DNA from: Branchipolynoe longqiensis
Taxonomy: Eukaryota; Annelida; Polychaeta; Phyllodocida; Polynoidae
Assembly: GCA_030323885.1 (NCBI GenBank)
Contig: CM059196.1
Coordinates: 42,431,798-42,495,797, forward strand
DNA: 64,000 bases
Direction of reading: 5' to 3'
Part shown: positions 50,096-61,243 of the stretch, piece after piece
Numbering within the stretch: the stretch's first letter is position 1
Layout of the letters: the number at the start of each line of letters is the position of its first letter
Notes under the pieces: model-generated
The model's input: only the letters and a program-made list of their open reading frames with translations
What the model was told of the DNA's origin: nothing
Databases searched by the model: none
Program-made: the position numbers and the translations under genes

Positions 50096-50799
50096 TTAAG
50101 CCTGCATAGTCCGATGTCAGTGTCACATTTTCAAAATCAAAATAGATATCTACATTTGAACCTACTTATCCAACTTAACTGCTTGTGCATTTAGGTATTT
50201 TGCTACAAAGAAGGGCATGATGCTGAGTCAAATTAATAGACCCTGTTACTGCTGAATGCTATGGGGATATCGGTTTGACAAGCACCTGAACATTAATGTT
50301 GCATCGTCCGATGGTTTTGAATTTCTGTATTTTTTCTGAGATAAATATATTAGATCGATCACTAGTATCTACTTTACATTAGTTCAAAGTTACTTTTATT
50401 TTAAAGGGTAAACTTTTGAGATATTTTGAGTGCAAACATGGAAAAATAATTTTGGCAAACTTGCCAAAACTCTTACACCATAGACTTCTGCAGTAACAGG
50501 TTCTATTAAATTGACTCAGTATTGCCTTCTATGCAGAAACACATGCTTAATAAATGCATCAGTATCTAAGTTAGATATTTAAAATCAAATCTAGATAATT
50601 GGTTTGGTTTTGAAAATTTGATATTTCATCGGACTATGCAGCTTTAATCTAGTATTTTTACACCTGAAATATCTATGCATTAGTCATTTAAAGCTAAGTT
50701 ACTTCAAATTAATGTACGGTCGATTCTAATGACAAACCTGACATATGTAAATTTCCGAAAATCTCAGAAATTCAAAACAATGGGAGTATTCAACTTTAA
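50096..50799 (-). mobile_element. MITE-T split by another MITE-T
   Basis: Host parts 50096-50296 and 50648-50799. The reconstituted site is GAACATTAATCTAGTAT. The host right terminus is GAGTATTCAACTTTAA, clearly older than the insert. Confidence 0.93.
50297..50643 (+). mobile_element. MITE-T, younger copy nested in an older one
   Basis: 347 bp between TTAA at 50293-50296 and TTAA at 50644-50647. The right end ATCGGACTATGCAGCT is intact. It shares subfamily changes (GATCGATCACTAGTATCTAC) with the copy at 51982. Confidence 0.95.
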
Positions 50800-50938
50800 G
50801 TAATGTATATAATGGTATCATCGCTATCGACTATTTCCCCCATGTGCTATTAATACTAGCTCCTCCACTTGCCTATCAGAGTTTAGGTTAAACTTCTAGA
50901 TTATGTTCCTAAATGGTCACATTATCTTTGTGATAATA

Positions 50939-51324
50939 AGCAAAGACCCTATAATACTAAGACGGCTCACTCCCTATTTCTCCCATGGTAATGTAAATTT
51001 TGGAGTGCCACCTTGTGGTGGGTTTGATCAGCCTGGCTGCTGGTTGGTGTTTCACATGTAAACACATACAATTATATTATACATGAGATAGGTAAGTATG
51101 AATAAACATCAATATGAAATTGCTATGATCAAATACACATCATCATCAGCATCAGCATCATCACCACCATCATAACACATCTTTCAAATTCATATGTCCA
51201 TTTATACATATAATATAGCAACTGTTTAACCAAGAGAACAGCCAGCGCACCACATGGTGGGTTTGATCATTTTGATTACACAGTACAGGCTTAGTGAGCC
51301 ATCTTAGTATTATAAGGTCTTTGT
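50939..51324. mobile_element. TIR element, ~386 bp
   Basis: CAAAGACCCTATAATACTAA and AGACGGCTCACT at left are inverted at right (AGTGAGCCATCTTAGTATTA, TAAGGTCTTTG), about 32 bp of TIR. Internal direct repeats both contain GGTGGGTTTGATCA. The TSD is not certain. The interior includes a CATCAT microsatellite. Confidence 0.85.
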
Positions 51325-51740
51325 TATAACTGCACTAAATTGTGTTCTATACTGCAATGTAAATGCAACATTCCTATTGATACAGAAGACAATGGTAGGC
51401 CGACTTGTCCTAGATGAATTGCACCATCTCTGAATAAACTATTTGTAAAAAGAAAAGAAAATCACCAACCCACACACATAAAAGATACTTGCAGAAAAAA
51501 ACCATAGTTCCAGCATTTGTAGTTCAGCAATGAACAGTTCCAGATGTTCTACCACCTCAGTCCTGCACATACATTGCACCTTGTGCGGAGTGCAAAGTAA
51601 ACTGCACACAAATGTCACCAGGTCACAGTGACTGTTAGCCCACGTGACTACCATGAGCAGCTCGCTGCACACTGACCTACTGACCTACAAATGCGTCACT
51701 ATAACTTAGTAGAAAGGCGCGGTTAGCAATTCAGTGAGCA
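51325..51740. other. no gene recognised
   Basis: The reverse-strand 77-codon frame at 51439-51672 is hydrophobic at one end but shows no family features. Confidence 0.35.
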
Positions 51741-52826
51741 GGCTTACTATTATACTAACACCTTGCAACGCTGTAGATCATCACCCGGCAACACTGATGA
51801 CATAGCAGCACAGTAAGGCAGAGAGAGGTACGCTATAGAACAGCGCATAGCAACCTGCCACATAGCAACACATTAGCCCACTAGGGACAACGCCTAGCAC
51901 AAACTCTAGGACCCCCCCCCCCCCCGCAACATTCACACATAATGGAGCAAGAGTAGAAGGCCACTCTAGGACAGTGATTAAAGTTGCATAGTTCGATGGT
52001 TTTGAATTTCTGCATTTTTTCCGAGATAAATATATTAGATCGATCACTAGTATCTACTTTACATTAGTTCAAAGTTACTTTTATTTTAAATGGTAGACCT
52101 TTTAGATATTTTGAGTGCAAACATGGAAAATTAGTTTTGGCAAGCTTGCCAAAACTCTGTCACCATAGACTTCTGCAGTAACAGGTTCCAGTAAATTGAC
52201 TCAGTATTTCCTTCTACGCAGAAACAAATGCTTAATAAATGCATCAGTACAATTTACATATGTAAATTCAAATCTAGATAATTGATTTGGTTTTGAAAAT
52301 TTGATATTTCATCGGACTATGCAGCTTTAACAACGGTAGCATATAGCAACATAAAGTTCCCCTAGAAAAACGCCTAGCAACACGCTTTTAGAACAGAGCC
52401 TAACAACACTCACACGTAACCACACATAATGCCAAGGGGACACTCTAGAACAGGGTCTAGCAACCCTATGACATAGCAACATATAAACCCATGAGATCAC
52501 TTTAGAAGTGTGCCTAGCAACACGCTAGCCCATCATCCAGCAACACTACCACATTACATTATATTAAGGCATAGAAGCACTCATAAACAACGGTTAGCAA
52601 CACTAGCGTATACCAACTCATGAACCCATAGTGATACACTAAAACAGTGCCTAGCAACACAGCCTCATATTACTAGAGCAGAGAGTCATTCTAGAATGGA
52701 GCCTCGCAACACTAATCCATAGCAACATATTGACCCCAAAGATCACTCTAGAACAGTGCCTAGAAACACTCCCCTAGCAAAATTAACATACAGCAACACA
52801 TTAATCCATGTGACACTCTATAAGAT
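51741..52826. repeat. diverged ~70-bp repeat (CCTAGCAACACT) holding a MITE-T
   Basis: Units combine CACTCTAGAACAGTGCCTAG, CAACACT and CATAGCAACACATTAACCC. About ten copies are recognisable on both sides of the MITE at 51978-52330. Spacing is irregular (60-80 bp). Confidence 0.8.
51978..52330 (+). mobile_element. MITE-T, full length, inserted in the 70-bp repeat
   Basis: TTAAAGTTGCATAGTTCGAT to CATCGGACTATGCAGCTTTA. Without it the host reads GGACAGTGATTAACAACGG, which fits the repeat consensus CAGTGCCTAGCAAC. A small ACATATGTAAAT change lies near 52254. Confidence 0.95.
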
Positions 52827-52899
52827 CACCGTAGTACAGGAAAGTAAATTGTAGCCATCAACCTAATCTTTATTATTAACACCGTCGGATTATTTATCT

Positions 52900-53227
52900 T
52901 TAAAGCTGCATAGTCCGATGAAAACATCCAATTTTCAAAACCAAAACAATTGTCTAGATTTGATTCTACATATCTACCTGAGATACTGATGCACTTATTA
53001 AATATTTGGCACCACATGAAAGCGAATGTAAGAGAACCGATGGTGTCAAGAGGGTTACCATGCTTGGTAAAACTAATTTAGCATATTTGCCCTTCAAATA
53101 TTTCAAAAGTCAGCCATTTAAATCAAAGTTACTTCAAGCAAACATACGGTAGATTTTAACGATCAACCTAATATGTTTATCTCAGAAAATGAGAGAAACT
53201 GAAAACCATCGGTCTATGCAGCATTAA
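52900..53227 (-). mobile_element. MITE-T, nearly full length
   Basis: TTAAAGCTGCATAGTCCGAT at left and CCATCGGTCTATGCAGCATT at right. A ~15-bp internal deletion lies around the CAGTAACAGG block. Confidence 0.92.
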
Positions 53228-53391
53228 GTAGGCCAGTCCTAACATCCCTATCCTTTCACCAATACATCGGCATCGTGAGAGGGCGATATCAGAAAGATGA
53301 CGCAATATCACCTTTTATGGGCAGTTCATACAAGCTTCTAATGTCAGCAACCTTTGATGATATGACGGTCTGGGCCAGCAGTGGGTCAGAG

Positions 53392-53513
53392 GTGAGAACA
53401 GGTTAGCGCGGGTTAGACTAACAATGTAACAGCGTCTCGTCACATAATGCTGGTGAGAACAGGTTAGCGCGGGTTAGACTAACAATGTAATAGCGCCTCG
53501 CCACATAATGCTG
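53392..53513. repeat. 61-bp unit, two tandem copies
   Basis: GTGAGAACAGGTTAGCGCGG starts both copies (53392 and 53453), which differ at only about three positions. A recent duplication. Confidence 0.97.
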
Positions 53514-53649
53514 ACTAGACGACCTTGCACGCGCTACGGGCAGCTTGAAGGTCACGGGCAGGTCACCTGAAGGTCAGAGGCGTGCCTTTCAAAAAGGTCC
53601 GCATTGAGGTTAATGATGTAGACGTGATGCAGTGGATGCTGGTTGTAGA

Positions 53650-54533
53650 GAGCAAGGGGCATGAGGTGTGACATCCAGCTTGTGGGGATGTGAGGTGTGA
53701 CGTCCAACATGTGGGGATGTGAGGTGTGACATCCAGCATGTGTGGGACATGAGCTGTGACAGCCAGCATGTGGGGATGCGAGGTGTGACATCCAACATAT
53801 GGGGATATGAGGTGTTACATCCAGCATGTGTGGGACATGAGGTGTGACAGCCAGCATGTGGGGATGTGAGGTGTGGCATCCAACATATGGGGATATGAGG
53901 TGTGACATCCAGCATGTGTGGGATATCATGTGTGACAGCCAGCATGTGGGGATGTGAGGTGTGACATTCAACATATGGGGATATGAGGTGTCACGTCCAG
54001 CATGTATGAGGTGTGACATCCAGCATGTGGGGACATGAGGTGTGACATCCAGCATGTGGGGACATGAGGTGTGACATCCAGCATGTGTGGCACATGAGGT
54101 GTGACAACCAGCATGTGGGAATGTGAGGTGTGACAGCCGGCATATGGGGATATGAGATGTTGCCTCCAGCATACAGGGATATGAGGTGTTACATCCAGTA
54201 TGTGGGAATATGAGGTGTGATATCCAGGATGTGGAGAAATGAGGTGTGGCATCCAGCATGTGTGGGACATGAGCTGTGATAGCCAGCATGTGGGGATATG
54301 AGGTGTGACATCCAGCATATGGGCATATGAGGTGTGATATCCAGGATGTGGAGAGAGGAGGTTTGACATCCAGCAAGTGAGGACATAAGGTGTTACATTC
54401 AGCATGTGGGGACCTAAGGTGTGACATCCAGCATGTGGGGACATAATGTGTGACATCCAGCATGTGGGGACATAAGGTGTGACATCCAGCATGTGGGGAC
54501 CTAAAGTGTGACATCCAGCATGTGGGGACCTAA
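53650..54533. repeat. 29-bp minisatellite, left part (about 30 copies)
   Basis: The unit is GACATCCAGCATGTGGGGAC plus ATGAGGTGT. The reverse strand is open for 320 codons because the unit has no stop in any reverse frame and cycles through all three, giving a 29-residue protein period. This is a property of the repeat, not evidence of a gene. Confidence 0.96.
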
Positions 54534-55191
54534 AGGCCCTGTCATACTATGACGTAACAATGTCAGCATAGGGAGAACGTGAAAAACATCGAACTTCTTG
54601 GCGTAGTATGCAAATTTGGGCACAAGTTGAACGTGGATGCAGCGTAGTTGACGAGAGCGTAACGTCGGTAAAGCGTAGTGATACCCTCATTCAATGAGAG
54701 AGGACAACGTAATTACGCTCAGGGAATGTTAGGTATGTTATTCCATCGTCAGAATTATGTTGCATTACGTTACGTGACGTTACATACATAATGACACGGT
54801 GGCGAAACACTGAACGTATGTTGAACGTATGTTGGACGTACATTCGGCATACGTTCTCCTGACGTTCCCATTACGCCGCGTGGACATCAATGTAGTGGAA
54901 CATAGTGAGCATCGTTTGACTAATGTCTGTTTAACGTCATTGACATTCACCGAGCATGTACACAACGTACAGCGAATGTAAACCCTTACGTTTGAGTTAC
55001 CTCGAAAGTTTTGAACAGGTTCAAAACCTTGACGCGTGCCGACATAACACGACATAACGTGATGTAGCTCGACGTCAGTCTAACGTCATTCTGACATCAT
55101 CATAACGTAACCCAACGTACGTCAATGGAATGACGAAATGTGAGCATGTTAGGCTTACGTTGGCTCATTACGTCGTAGTGTGACAGGGGTA
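54534..55191. mobile_element. TIR element, 658 bp, inserted in the 29-bp minisatellite
   Basis: AGGCCCTGTCATACTATGAC at left and GTCGTAGTGTGACAGGGGTA at right. TAA flanks both sides (54531-54533, 55192-55194), and the minisatellite phase continues across. The interior is rich in ACGTA/ACGTT. Related at its ends to 11484-11782. A 3-bp TAA duplication fits PIF/Harbinger, but the class is inferred. Confidence 0.9.
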
Positions 55192-55375
55192 TAAGGTGTG
55201 ACATCCAGCATGTGGGGACCTGATGTGTGACATCCAACATGTTGGGATCTGAGGTGTGATATGCATCATGTGGGGACCTAAGGTGTGACATCCATCATGT
55301 GGGGACCTAAGGTGTGACATCCAGCATGTGGGGGACATGAGGTGTGACATTCAACATGTGGGAACATCAGGTGTG
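55192..55375. repeat. 29-bp minisatellite, right part (about 6 copies)
   Basis: Same unit as 53650-54533 (GACATCCATCATGTGGGGAC), separated by the TIR element. Confidence 0.95.
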
Positions 55376-55454
55376 GCGCAGATCCTGCAGGGCACGTTGT
55401 GTATTAAATCCAGCAACCACGGCACATGAGATAACGTACTCAGATACCTCATTA

Positions 55455-55496
55455 AATGTTTCTAGAACCTAAAACTCCCCAACTAACCAACCAGTG
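55455..55496 (+). mobile_element. SINE-A tail remnant
   Basis: TGTTTCTAGAACCTAAAACT followed by CCAACTAACCAACCAG, a decayed 3' end. Confidence 0.6.
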
Positions 55497-55513
55497 AGCC
55501 GATCATATTTGCG

Positions 55514-55534
55514 GGGGGGGGGGGGGGGGGGGAG
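55514..55534. repeat. poly-G run
   Basis: About 19 consecutive G on the + strand. Confidence 0.95.
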
Positions 55535-55611
55535 GTGCTCGCTGTGCAACTGCTCACAACTCGTTCCACCACAATGCTACAAATGCCTTTCCCACAGACA
55601 ATCACACAGAT

Positions 55612-56236
55612 CAGGGGCCATATGCATGACGCGATGTTAGCGTCGTGTGGTGTTAACAGGTAACACCGGGTAGCTATCACCTCCATCACGAAGTATGTCA
55701 CGCCGTATGTACAGGCGCCTAAACCGTTTGTGTCAGCTAAACATGCAGTTATTTATAGATTTGGGCTATCCCCCTTAACTGGTACCGGTGTGTACCGGCC
55801 AGCTTGCCTTCTCCACACATCGGGCACCAGCAAGCCTTGTTATTGCTGAGCCTGTTCCCGGCGAGCACAGCTAGTATGGTTATTTAGTCTGATCCGGTGG
55901 CGGCGGTGGTGTTAATATTGCTTCGATTATTGGTTAAATTTTACCAAAATTTGGCGGCGGCGTTAATATCGCTTCGATTTTGGGGTTAATTTGACCAAAT
56001 TTCACTTTTTTACAATGTTATTCTGTTAAATATAATAGCATTGAATAGATTTGGGCCTAATCGGTACCTAACACTGCCGTTAAACCTGCTACGGAGTGGT
56101 GTTAGCATACCGGACCTTAAACTCGTGGGGTTTCCATAACACCGGCCCATGCATAGTGACTTTTCGGAGCTAAACTGGAAATCCTGGCCAAAACCAGTTT
56201 TGGCTCGTTAACACTGCCCCATGTATACGGGCCCAG
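55612..56236. mobile_element. TIR element of the CAGGGCCCGTATGCAT family, 625 bp
   Basis: CAGGGGCCATATGCAT at left and ATGTATACGGGCCCAG at right. The internal GTTAAATATAATAGCATTG and GGCGGCGG blocks match 34545-35227. An internal ~60-bp repeat (TTAATATTGCTTCGATTAT / TTAATATCGCTTCGATTTT) is visible near 55910 and 55966. Confidence 0.82.
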
Positions 56237-56499
56237 GCCTACCAGCATTTGCCTGTTACTAGAAGGGTTCACAAAACCAACGGTAGGGGCCATAGTGGAA
56301 CTGGGCAGCAGTGGATTGTGAACCAAGCAACAGACATGGTGGGTCTCAGAGACGGGTCTTACTCTTAGATCAAATGGAAGAATGGAAGAATGTACAGATC
56401 ATCTCTCAGGAACAAAACTTGATCATAGGAAATGAATAGATGAATCAGAGAGAAGACCTAGAATAAATGTGAACGGCTTATGGAGACGGAATGAGAGGT

Positions 56500-57345
56500 G
56501 ACCTGATAGGGAAGGAGGAGAGACAGAGGACAGTGGGGTAGATAAGTAGAGAAAGGAATAGGGGGAGAGAGGAATAGAAGAGAGATGGGGAGAGATGGGG
56601 AGAGAGGGAGGAAGGAGAGCTGGAGAGAGGGAGAGGGAGAGTAAGAGAGAGAGTAAAAGGGATAGGGAGATGGAGAGGGAGAGGTGGAGGGGGAGGGGGA
56701 GGAGGGGAGAGGGAGAGGGAGAGGGGGAAGGGTAGGGGGAGGGAGAGGGAGAGGGAGAGGGGGAGGGGGAGGCAGAGGGAGTGGGAGTGGGAGTAGGAGA
56801 GGGAGAAGGAGAGGGAGAAGGAGAGGGAGAGGAAGAGGGAGAGGAAGAGGGATAGGAAGAGGGAGAGGAAGAGGGAGAGGAAGAGTGAGAGGAAGAGGGA
56901 GAGGAAGAGTGAGAGGAAGAGGGAGAGGAAGAGGGGGAGGAAGAGGCAGAGGCAGAGGGAGAGGCAGAGGGAGGGAGAGGGAGAGGGAGAGGGAGCGATG
57001 GATAAGTGTGATCTACTGGGCCAAAGCTCCTCTGAATTAGAATATCAAGAAAGAGAGAGAGATGGAGATAGGAGAGACAAAGAGATGGAGTGAAGAGGGA
57101 AAGAGGACACAGAGAGAGAAGACTGTACGAATGGAGAAAACGAGATAGGGGGAGAATCGAGGAGAGAAGAGAAAACAGAAGGGAACAGAGGCGAGAGAAA
57201 AGGGAGTTGCGAGTGGAGAGAGAGAGAGAAAGAAGTTGAGCGATTACATGTAAAAGTGAAAAATGTAGAAAAGGACAGAGGAGAGAGGAGAGAGGAGAAG
57301 AGAAGGAACAATGGTGAATAACTAAATAACATAGGAATAGCGGAT
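56500..57345. repeat. purine-rich tract (GAGAGGGAGAGG type)
   Basis: About 850 bp of mostly G/A on the + strand with a GGAAGAGGGAGA sub-repeat in the middle. The 315-codon Ser/Pro/Leu-rich reverse frame is an artefact. Confidence 0.95.
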
Positions 57346-57370
57346 AGGGCGAAGGACATGGAAACGGCAA

Positions 57371-58680
57371 GAGGGAAGGGAAAGTAAGAATATATCGAGG
57401 AAAGCGAAGGACACCCTCATTGGAAGAAATATTTCCTTTTATATTAAAACTTTAACAAAAAAACATAATCAATCCAGAATGGATGTGAGGCTCCAAGGTT
57501 TGAGCCCACTGATCGGGTAGCTCAGGTCCCAGACTGCAGGTTTTAATCGTTGTGGTGATGCCGGGGGCTTCAGTTCCATGTCGTCTGCTTAATGTCTGTG
57601 TTTTGCCTGGTCCCTGCCACTTCACAGACAATTACACACACATCTACCCCCACCCCCACCCCCACCTCCCCCCAGCTCCACCCCCACCCCCCATGGCGTG
57701 TCAAATGCAGTCGGTTGTCTCGCGTCTGGTTTCCCCAGACCCAGCCATCATGACCCACAGCCGGAGTCGGGGGTGGTTTTTTTTTTTTTTTTGGGGGGTG
57801 GGGGGAGTGGGTGTGTGTGTTTTAATGACAATTATCTTAATTATTTCCAGCAAATATCACTCTGTTCCTAATCTTGTAGTGGCTTCAAAATAGCAACTGC
57901 CTCAGTTCACCCACCCCCATCCTTTTTTATTTGTTGCTGTTCCTCTTTTATTTGCAGTCAACCATATACAATGACAGAGACAGTCCAAATAAAAATGTAA
58001 AATTTAAGAACTAAATGCACTGGGATTGGTCCCACTGCTTCACTGGTCACGGCTGGTCCAGTGTATTATTAACAACCCCACCCCAACAACATAATTCATG
58101 AACTCATATAACTACCTACACTAAAGTTACACTAGAATATTTCTAACAAACTGACATTTATATGCCGCTTGCCTAACTCAAACTGAACATTAAAACTTAC
58201 TACAACTTTACCAACTGAATACAGAAGATAACTTCTGCTTACATTCTAAATACTATGTAAATACTCACATTGATCTGACTAATATTGATCTAGTTATATG
58301 ACACTACTGTTACCATATTGCTATGGAACTTTTGGGTTACAGAATGTCATTGTGTATTCAACAGTTATTGTATACCTTATTCTATATACCTTTTGTGTAA
58401 ATAACCCTGAATTGAAAAATGGCTTGAAGACCAGTGCTTTAGCACTGACAAAAGACTTATTCAGCAGAATAAACATATTTACCACCACCAACAACAACAA
58501 CACAAATTTACCGTGCGCTATTAACACTATTATCCAATAACAACAGTATGCTTTGACTGAATGGATTTGACAAGTTAGTCTATTATCAAATTTGTGGCTG
58601 AGTGTGAGTAGAAGCTCTTAGTGACTTGAAATAACAACTGCCATATAATGACTTTAGATGCAATAGCACCAGCAAGTTGT
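57371..58680. other. no gene recognised in 1.3 kb
   Basis: Contains CACCCC repeats near 57645-57695, a T-run plus G-run near 57776-57800, and AT-rich sequence with ACAACAAC near 58490. Frames of 60-113 codons on either strand have no domain and no splice context. Confidence 0.4.
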
Positions 58681-58699
58681 GATTAAAGTTGCATAATCT

Positions 58700-59032
58700 T
58701 TTCTTTTTTTTTCTTCTTTTTTTTTCTTGAAGATTTATACTGCCTATCATGGATAAGTCTGAATAGACTTGTTTTCACCATTAGACAATTTGGCGATAGA
58801 AAGCCCAGCCTACACTTTTACCGAACCAAGGGATTTTTAAGCTCCCACACCACATAGACATGGTATGAGAGCAACTGGCCTTTGATGACGCTGTAAGTTC
58901 TACACAGTGGTGGAAATCCTAATTGGCAGAGGTGGGGGCATGGGGAATCGAACCACCGACCTTCAGATTAGGAGTCTGACCTATAAAAAAGTCAGACACT
59001 CTAACCACTCCGCCACAGAGAACAACACCACC
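58700..59032 (-). mobile_element. SINE-C, tRNA-derived, A-rich tail
   Basis: On the reverse strand: CTCTGTGGCGGAGTGGTTAG (box A), then GTCTGAC, then GGTCGGTGGTTCGATTCCCC (box B), a body around GTGGAAATCC and an A-rich tail (the TTTCTTTTTTT run at left). The head resembles a Leu/Ser-type tRNA with a long variable part. This is a different family from A and B. Confidence 0.8.
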
Positions 59033-59247
59033 TTATGGTTTTGAATTTCTCTTATTTTCTGAGATAAAATATATTATTTTATCATTATAATCTACGTTAC
59101 ATTTGTTTGAAGTAACTGATTTAAAATGACTAACTTGGGTGATATTTGAAGTGGAAACATGCATAATTTATTTTAGCATGCTTGTCAAAACTCTGACCCC
59201 ATAGAGCAGTAACAGGTTCTATTAAAATTACTTAGTATGCTCTTCTA

Positions 59248-60052
59248 TATGGGTCACTCTCCTGAAAACTGGCCAGAAGTGTCACATGGAGAGTTAAAAT
59301 CTAATATTTGAATTTTGAACATTTGTTGGTTGCAAATGAAAGCTGGAAATCTCCCCTTTTCTTCTATTTAAAATATAAATTGATGAGATAAAAAATAAAG
59401 GCGTAGTCCATGATTAAGCCATGTCGTATGGCAGTATAACATGTGTTGCTCAGATGTAACACATGTTTAGGACACCACACAGTCTGCTTAATAAAAATCT
59501 AAGCATAATTAAATAATTTAATACTTAGTCGCATATTAATCATGGCAAAATATACAGAAATATGTAGTCTATTCAATGATACAAAAAGTGATTCCCAGCC
59601 ATGCTTTATTCACTGAATTATTAGTGTACAATATTTGTGTGGCATCCAGATACCACTGGTTACATCTGTGACGAAAATTTGTCATGTTATTTATCAACTA
59701 ACTTTTTTTTATCAATTTAAGCATGCATACATGTTTATAGGTACTTCCCTTTTGATTTGGGAACTGCTTTGTTTGATATATCAATGCAAAACAAGATGTT
59801 CGTAAGGATTCAACCATGTCCGATATGTCATGTTACAAATGGCTGACTGTAAAATGGGGTGTCTTGGTACAAAAACAGTCCCTAAATAAAAAGGACCAAA
59901 GTTGCACACAGTTTATTTTATTTCCCTTATTTCTTCCATCAAATCTGAACATGGATAGGGAAAGTATTAGGAAAAAAATAAGTAGGAAGTTTTGTTATTG
60001 ATGTTTAAAAATACCATCCCATGCTGAGCAGTTTTCAGGAGTGTGACCCATA
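59248..60052. mobile_element. TIR element, 805 bp, TA target (Tc1/mariner-like)
   Basis: TATGGGTCACTCTCCTGAAA at left and TTTCAGGAGTGTGACCCATA at right are inverted over ~24 bp with one mismatch. TA flanks both ends (59246-59247, 60053-60054). The longest internal frame (61 codons at 59816) is not a transposase, so the element is non-autonomous. Confidence 0.92.
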
Positions 60053-60108
60053 TAGCAAATAGAGATGAGTGGTTGGCTTTCGAAAATGTTATATTTTATT
60101 GGACTTAA

Positions 60109-60594
60109 AGTTAGAACCCTGAGTTCACTTAGCCTCAAACTTCCAGATATTGGGTCATCGTGAGCAGGACAGATGGAAAAGAGCAATTGCCAGAGACAGA
60201 CGGACTCCAGACCCCAGGCCCAATAACACCAGTGATCTCTGACTCAGCTATACCCAGTAGTTAATCTATCCACAAATGGCCACATATTGCCTCATCATGA
60301 GCAGGGCCCTAAATTTAACTTTCAGGAAGCACACAGTTAGTGGTCATTCATCATATCAGTGTCACGGAATCCCCATGGCTATTTGCGTATTAGGAACTAG
60401 CCCCTGGAAGCTAAGGCTAAGCCGGAGAATATCTCGGTCAGTGACTGCCATTATTTCCTACTGTGTGACACATTTCTTTGCTTTTGCTTATCGCCATGGA
60501 AGATTATCGCCACTTAGTTGGATGCCAGACAGCGGATCAAGGCAATAATCCTTTTCCATGAAGGATGATGTAGATTGAGCAGTTTTTCCCACCG
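60109..60594. other. no gene recognised
   Basis: The 90-codon frame at 60276-60548 is non-repetitive (segments such as GIPMAICVLGTSPWKLRLS) but matches no family I know. Confidence 0.3.
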
Positions 60595-61235
60595 TTGTCA
60601 GAGGCTGGGTTTAAGGTGAAATATTATTATGTAAAAACATTTTTCATCGAACATGCCGCACAGAGAGCTGCTACTCAATGCATTTCTTCTTATTGTGGTC
60701 AGACGGTGGGTTGGAGGTGAAATAATATTCCAGAAGACATTTCTCATGGAGAATGTTGCACAGGGAAGAATACCCAATATGTTAGGTCTTATTGTGATCA
60801 GAGGGTGGGTCAGGGATGAAATAATATTATATAAGACCTTTTTCATGGAACATGTTGTACAGTGAGCTGCTACCCAATAAAGTAGGTCGCATTTTAAATT
60901 GTTTTCACTTGTTTTGCTCAAATTTATATTCCAGTTGAATAACATCTTTTTTCGGCACCGATGCACTGGTCTTCCGGCCTTAACAATTATAGTGCATATG
61001 AACTATCTATGGATGAGATGATGAGATGGTATGAACAATATAGACAATAGTAGGTTAAAATCAGGCATTACAGATATAGTAGGGATCTTATTTTGCACAT
61101 GTCAGAGGTGGAATAATATTCTATAATATAAGAGCTTTTTCATGAAACAGGCTGCAAAAAGTTCTTGCTGTGGTCAGGGTGAGGGGTGTCAAAAGTGAAA
61201 TAATAATCAATAAGACCTTTTTCATGGAGCATGCT
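60595..61235. repeat. about 100-bp tandem repeat, left part
   Basis: AGGTGAAATAATATT ... AGACCTTTTTCATGGAACATG units start near 60615, 60715, 60817, 61106 and 61193. They are diverged, with non-repeat sequence near 60890-61080. Confidence 0.8.
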
Positions 61236-61243
61236 GGACAATG

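Larger units (their letters stand above)
58683..60108 (+). mobile_element. MITE-T carrying two further insertions
   Basis: Left end TTAAAGTTGCATAATC at 58683, middle at 59033-59245 (TGGTTTTGAATTTCTCTTAT ... ACTTAGTATGCTCTTC), right end at 60055-60108 (GGCTTTCGAAAATG ... TTATTGGACTTAA). A SINE-C and a TA-flanked TIR element separate the parts. Confidence 0.85.

Noticed and set aside
56423..57370. 315-codon reverse-strand frame rich in Ser-Pro
   Set aside because: Lies exactly over a GAGAGGGAGAGG tract; artefact.
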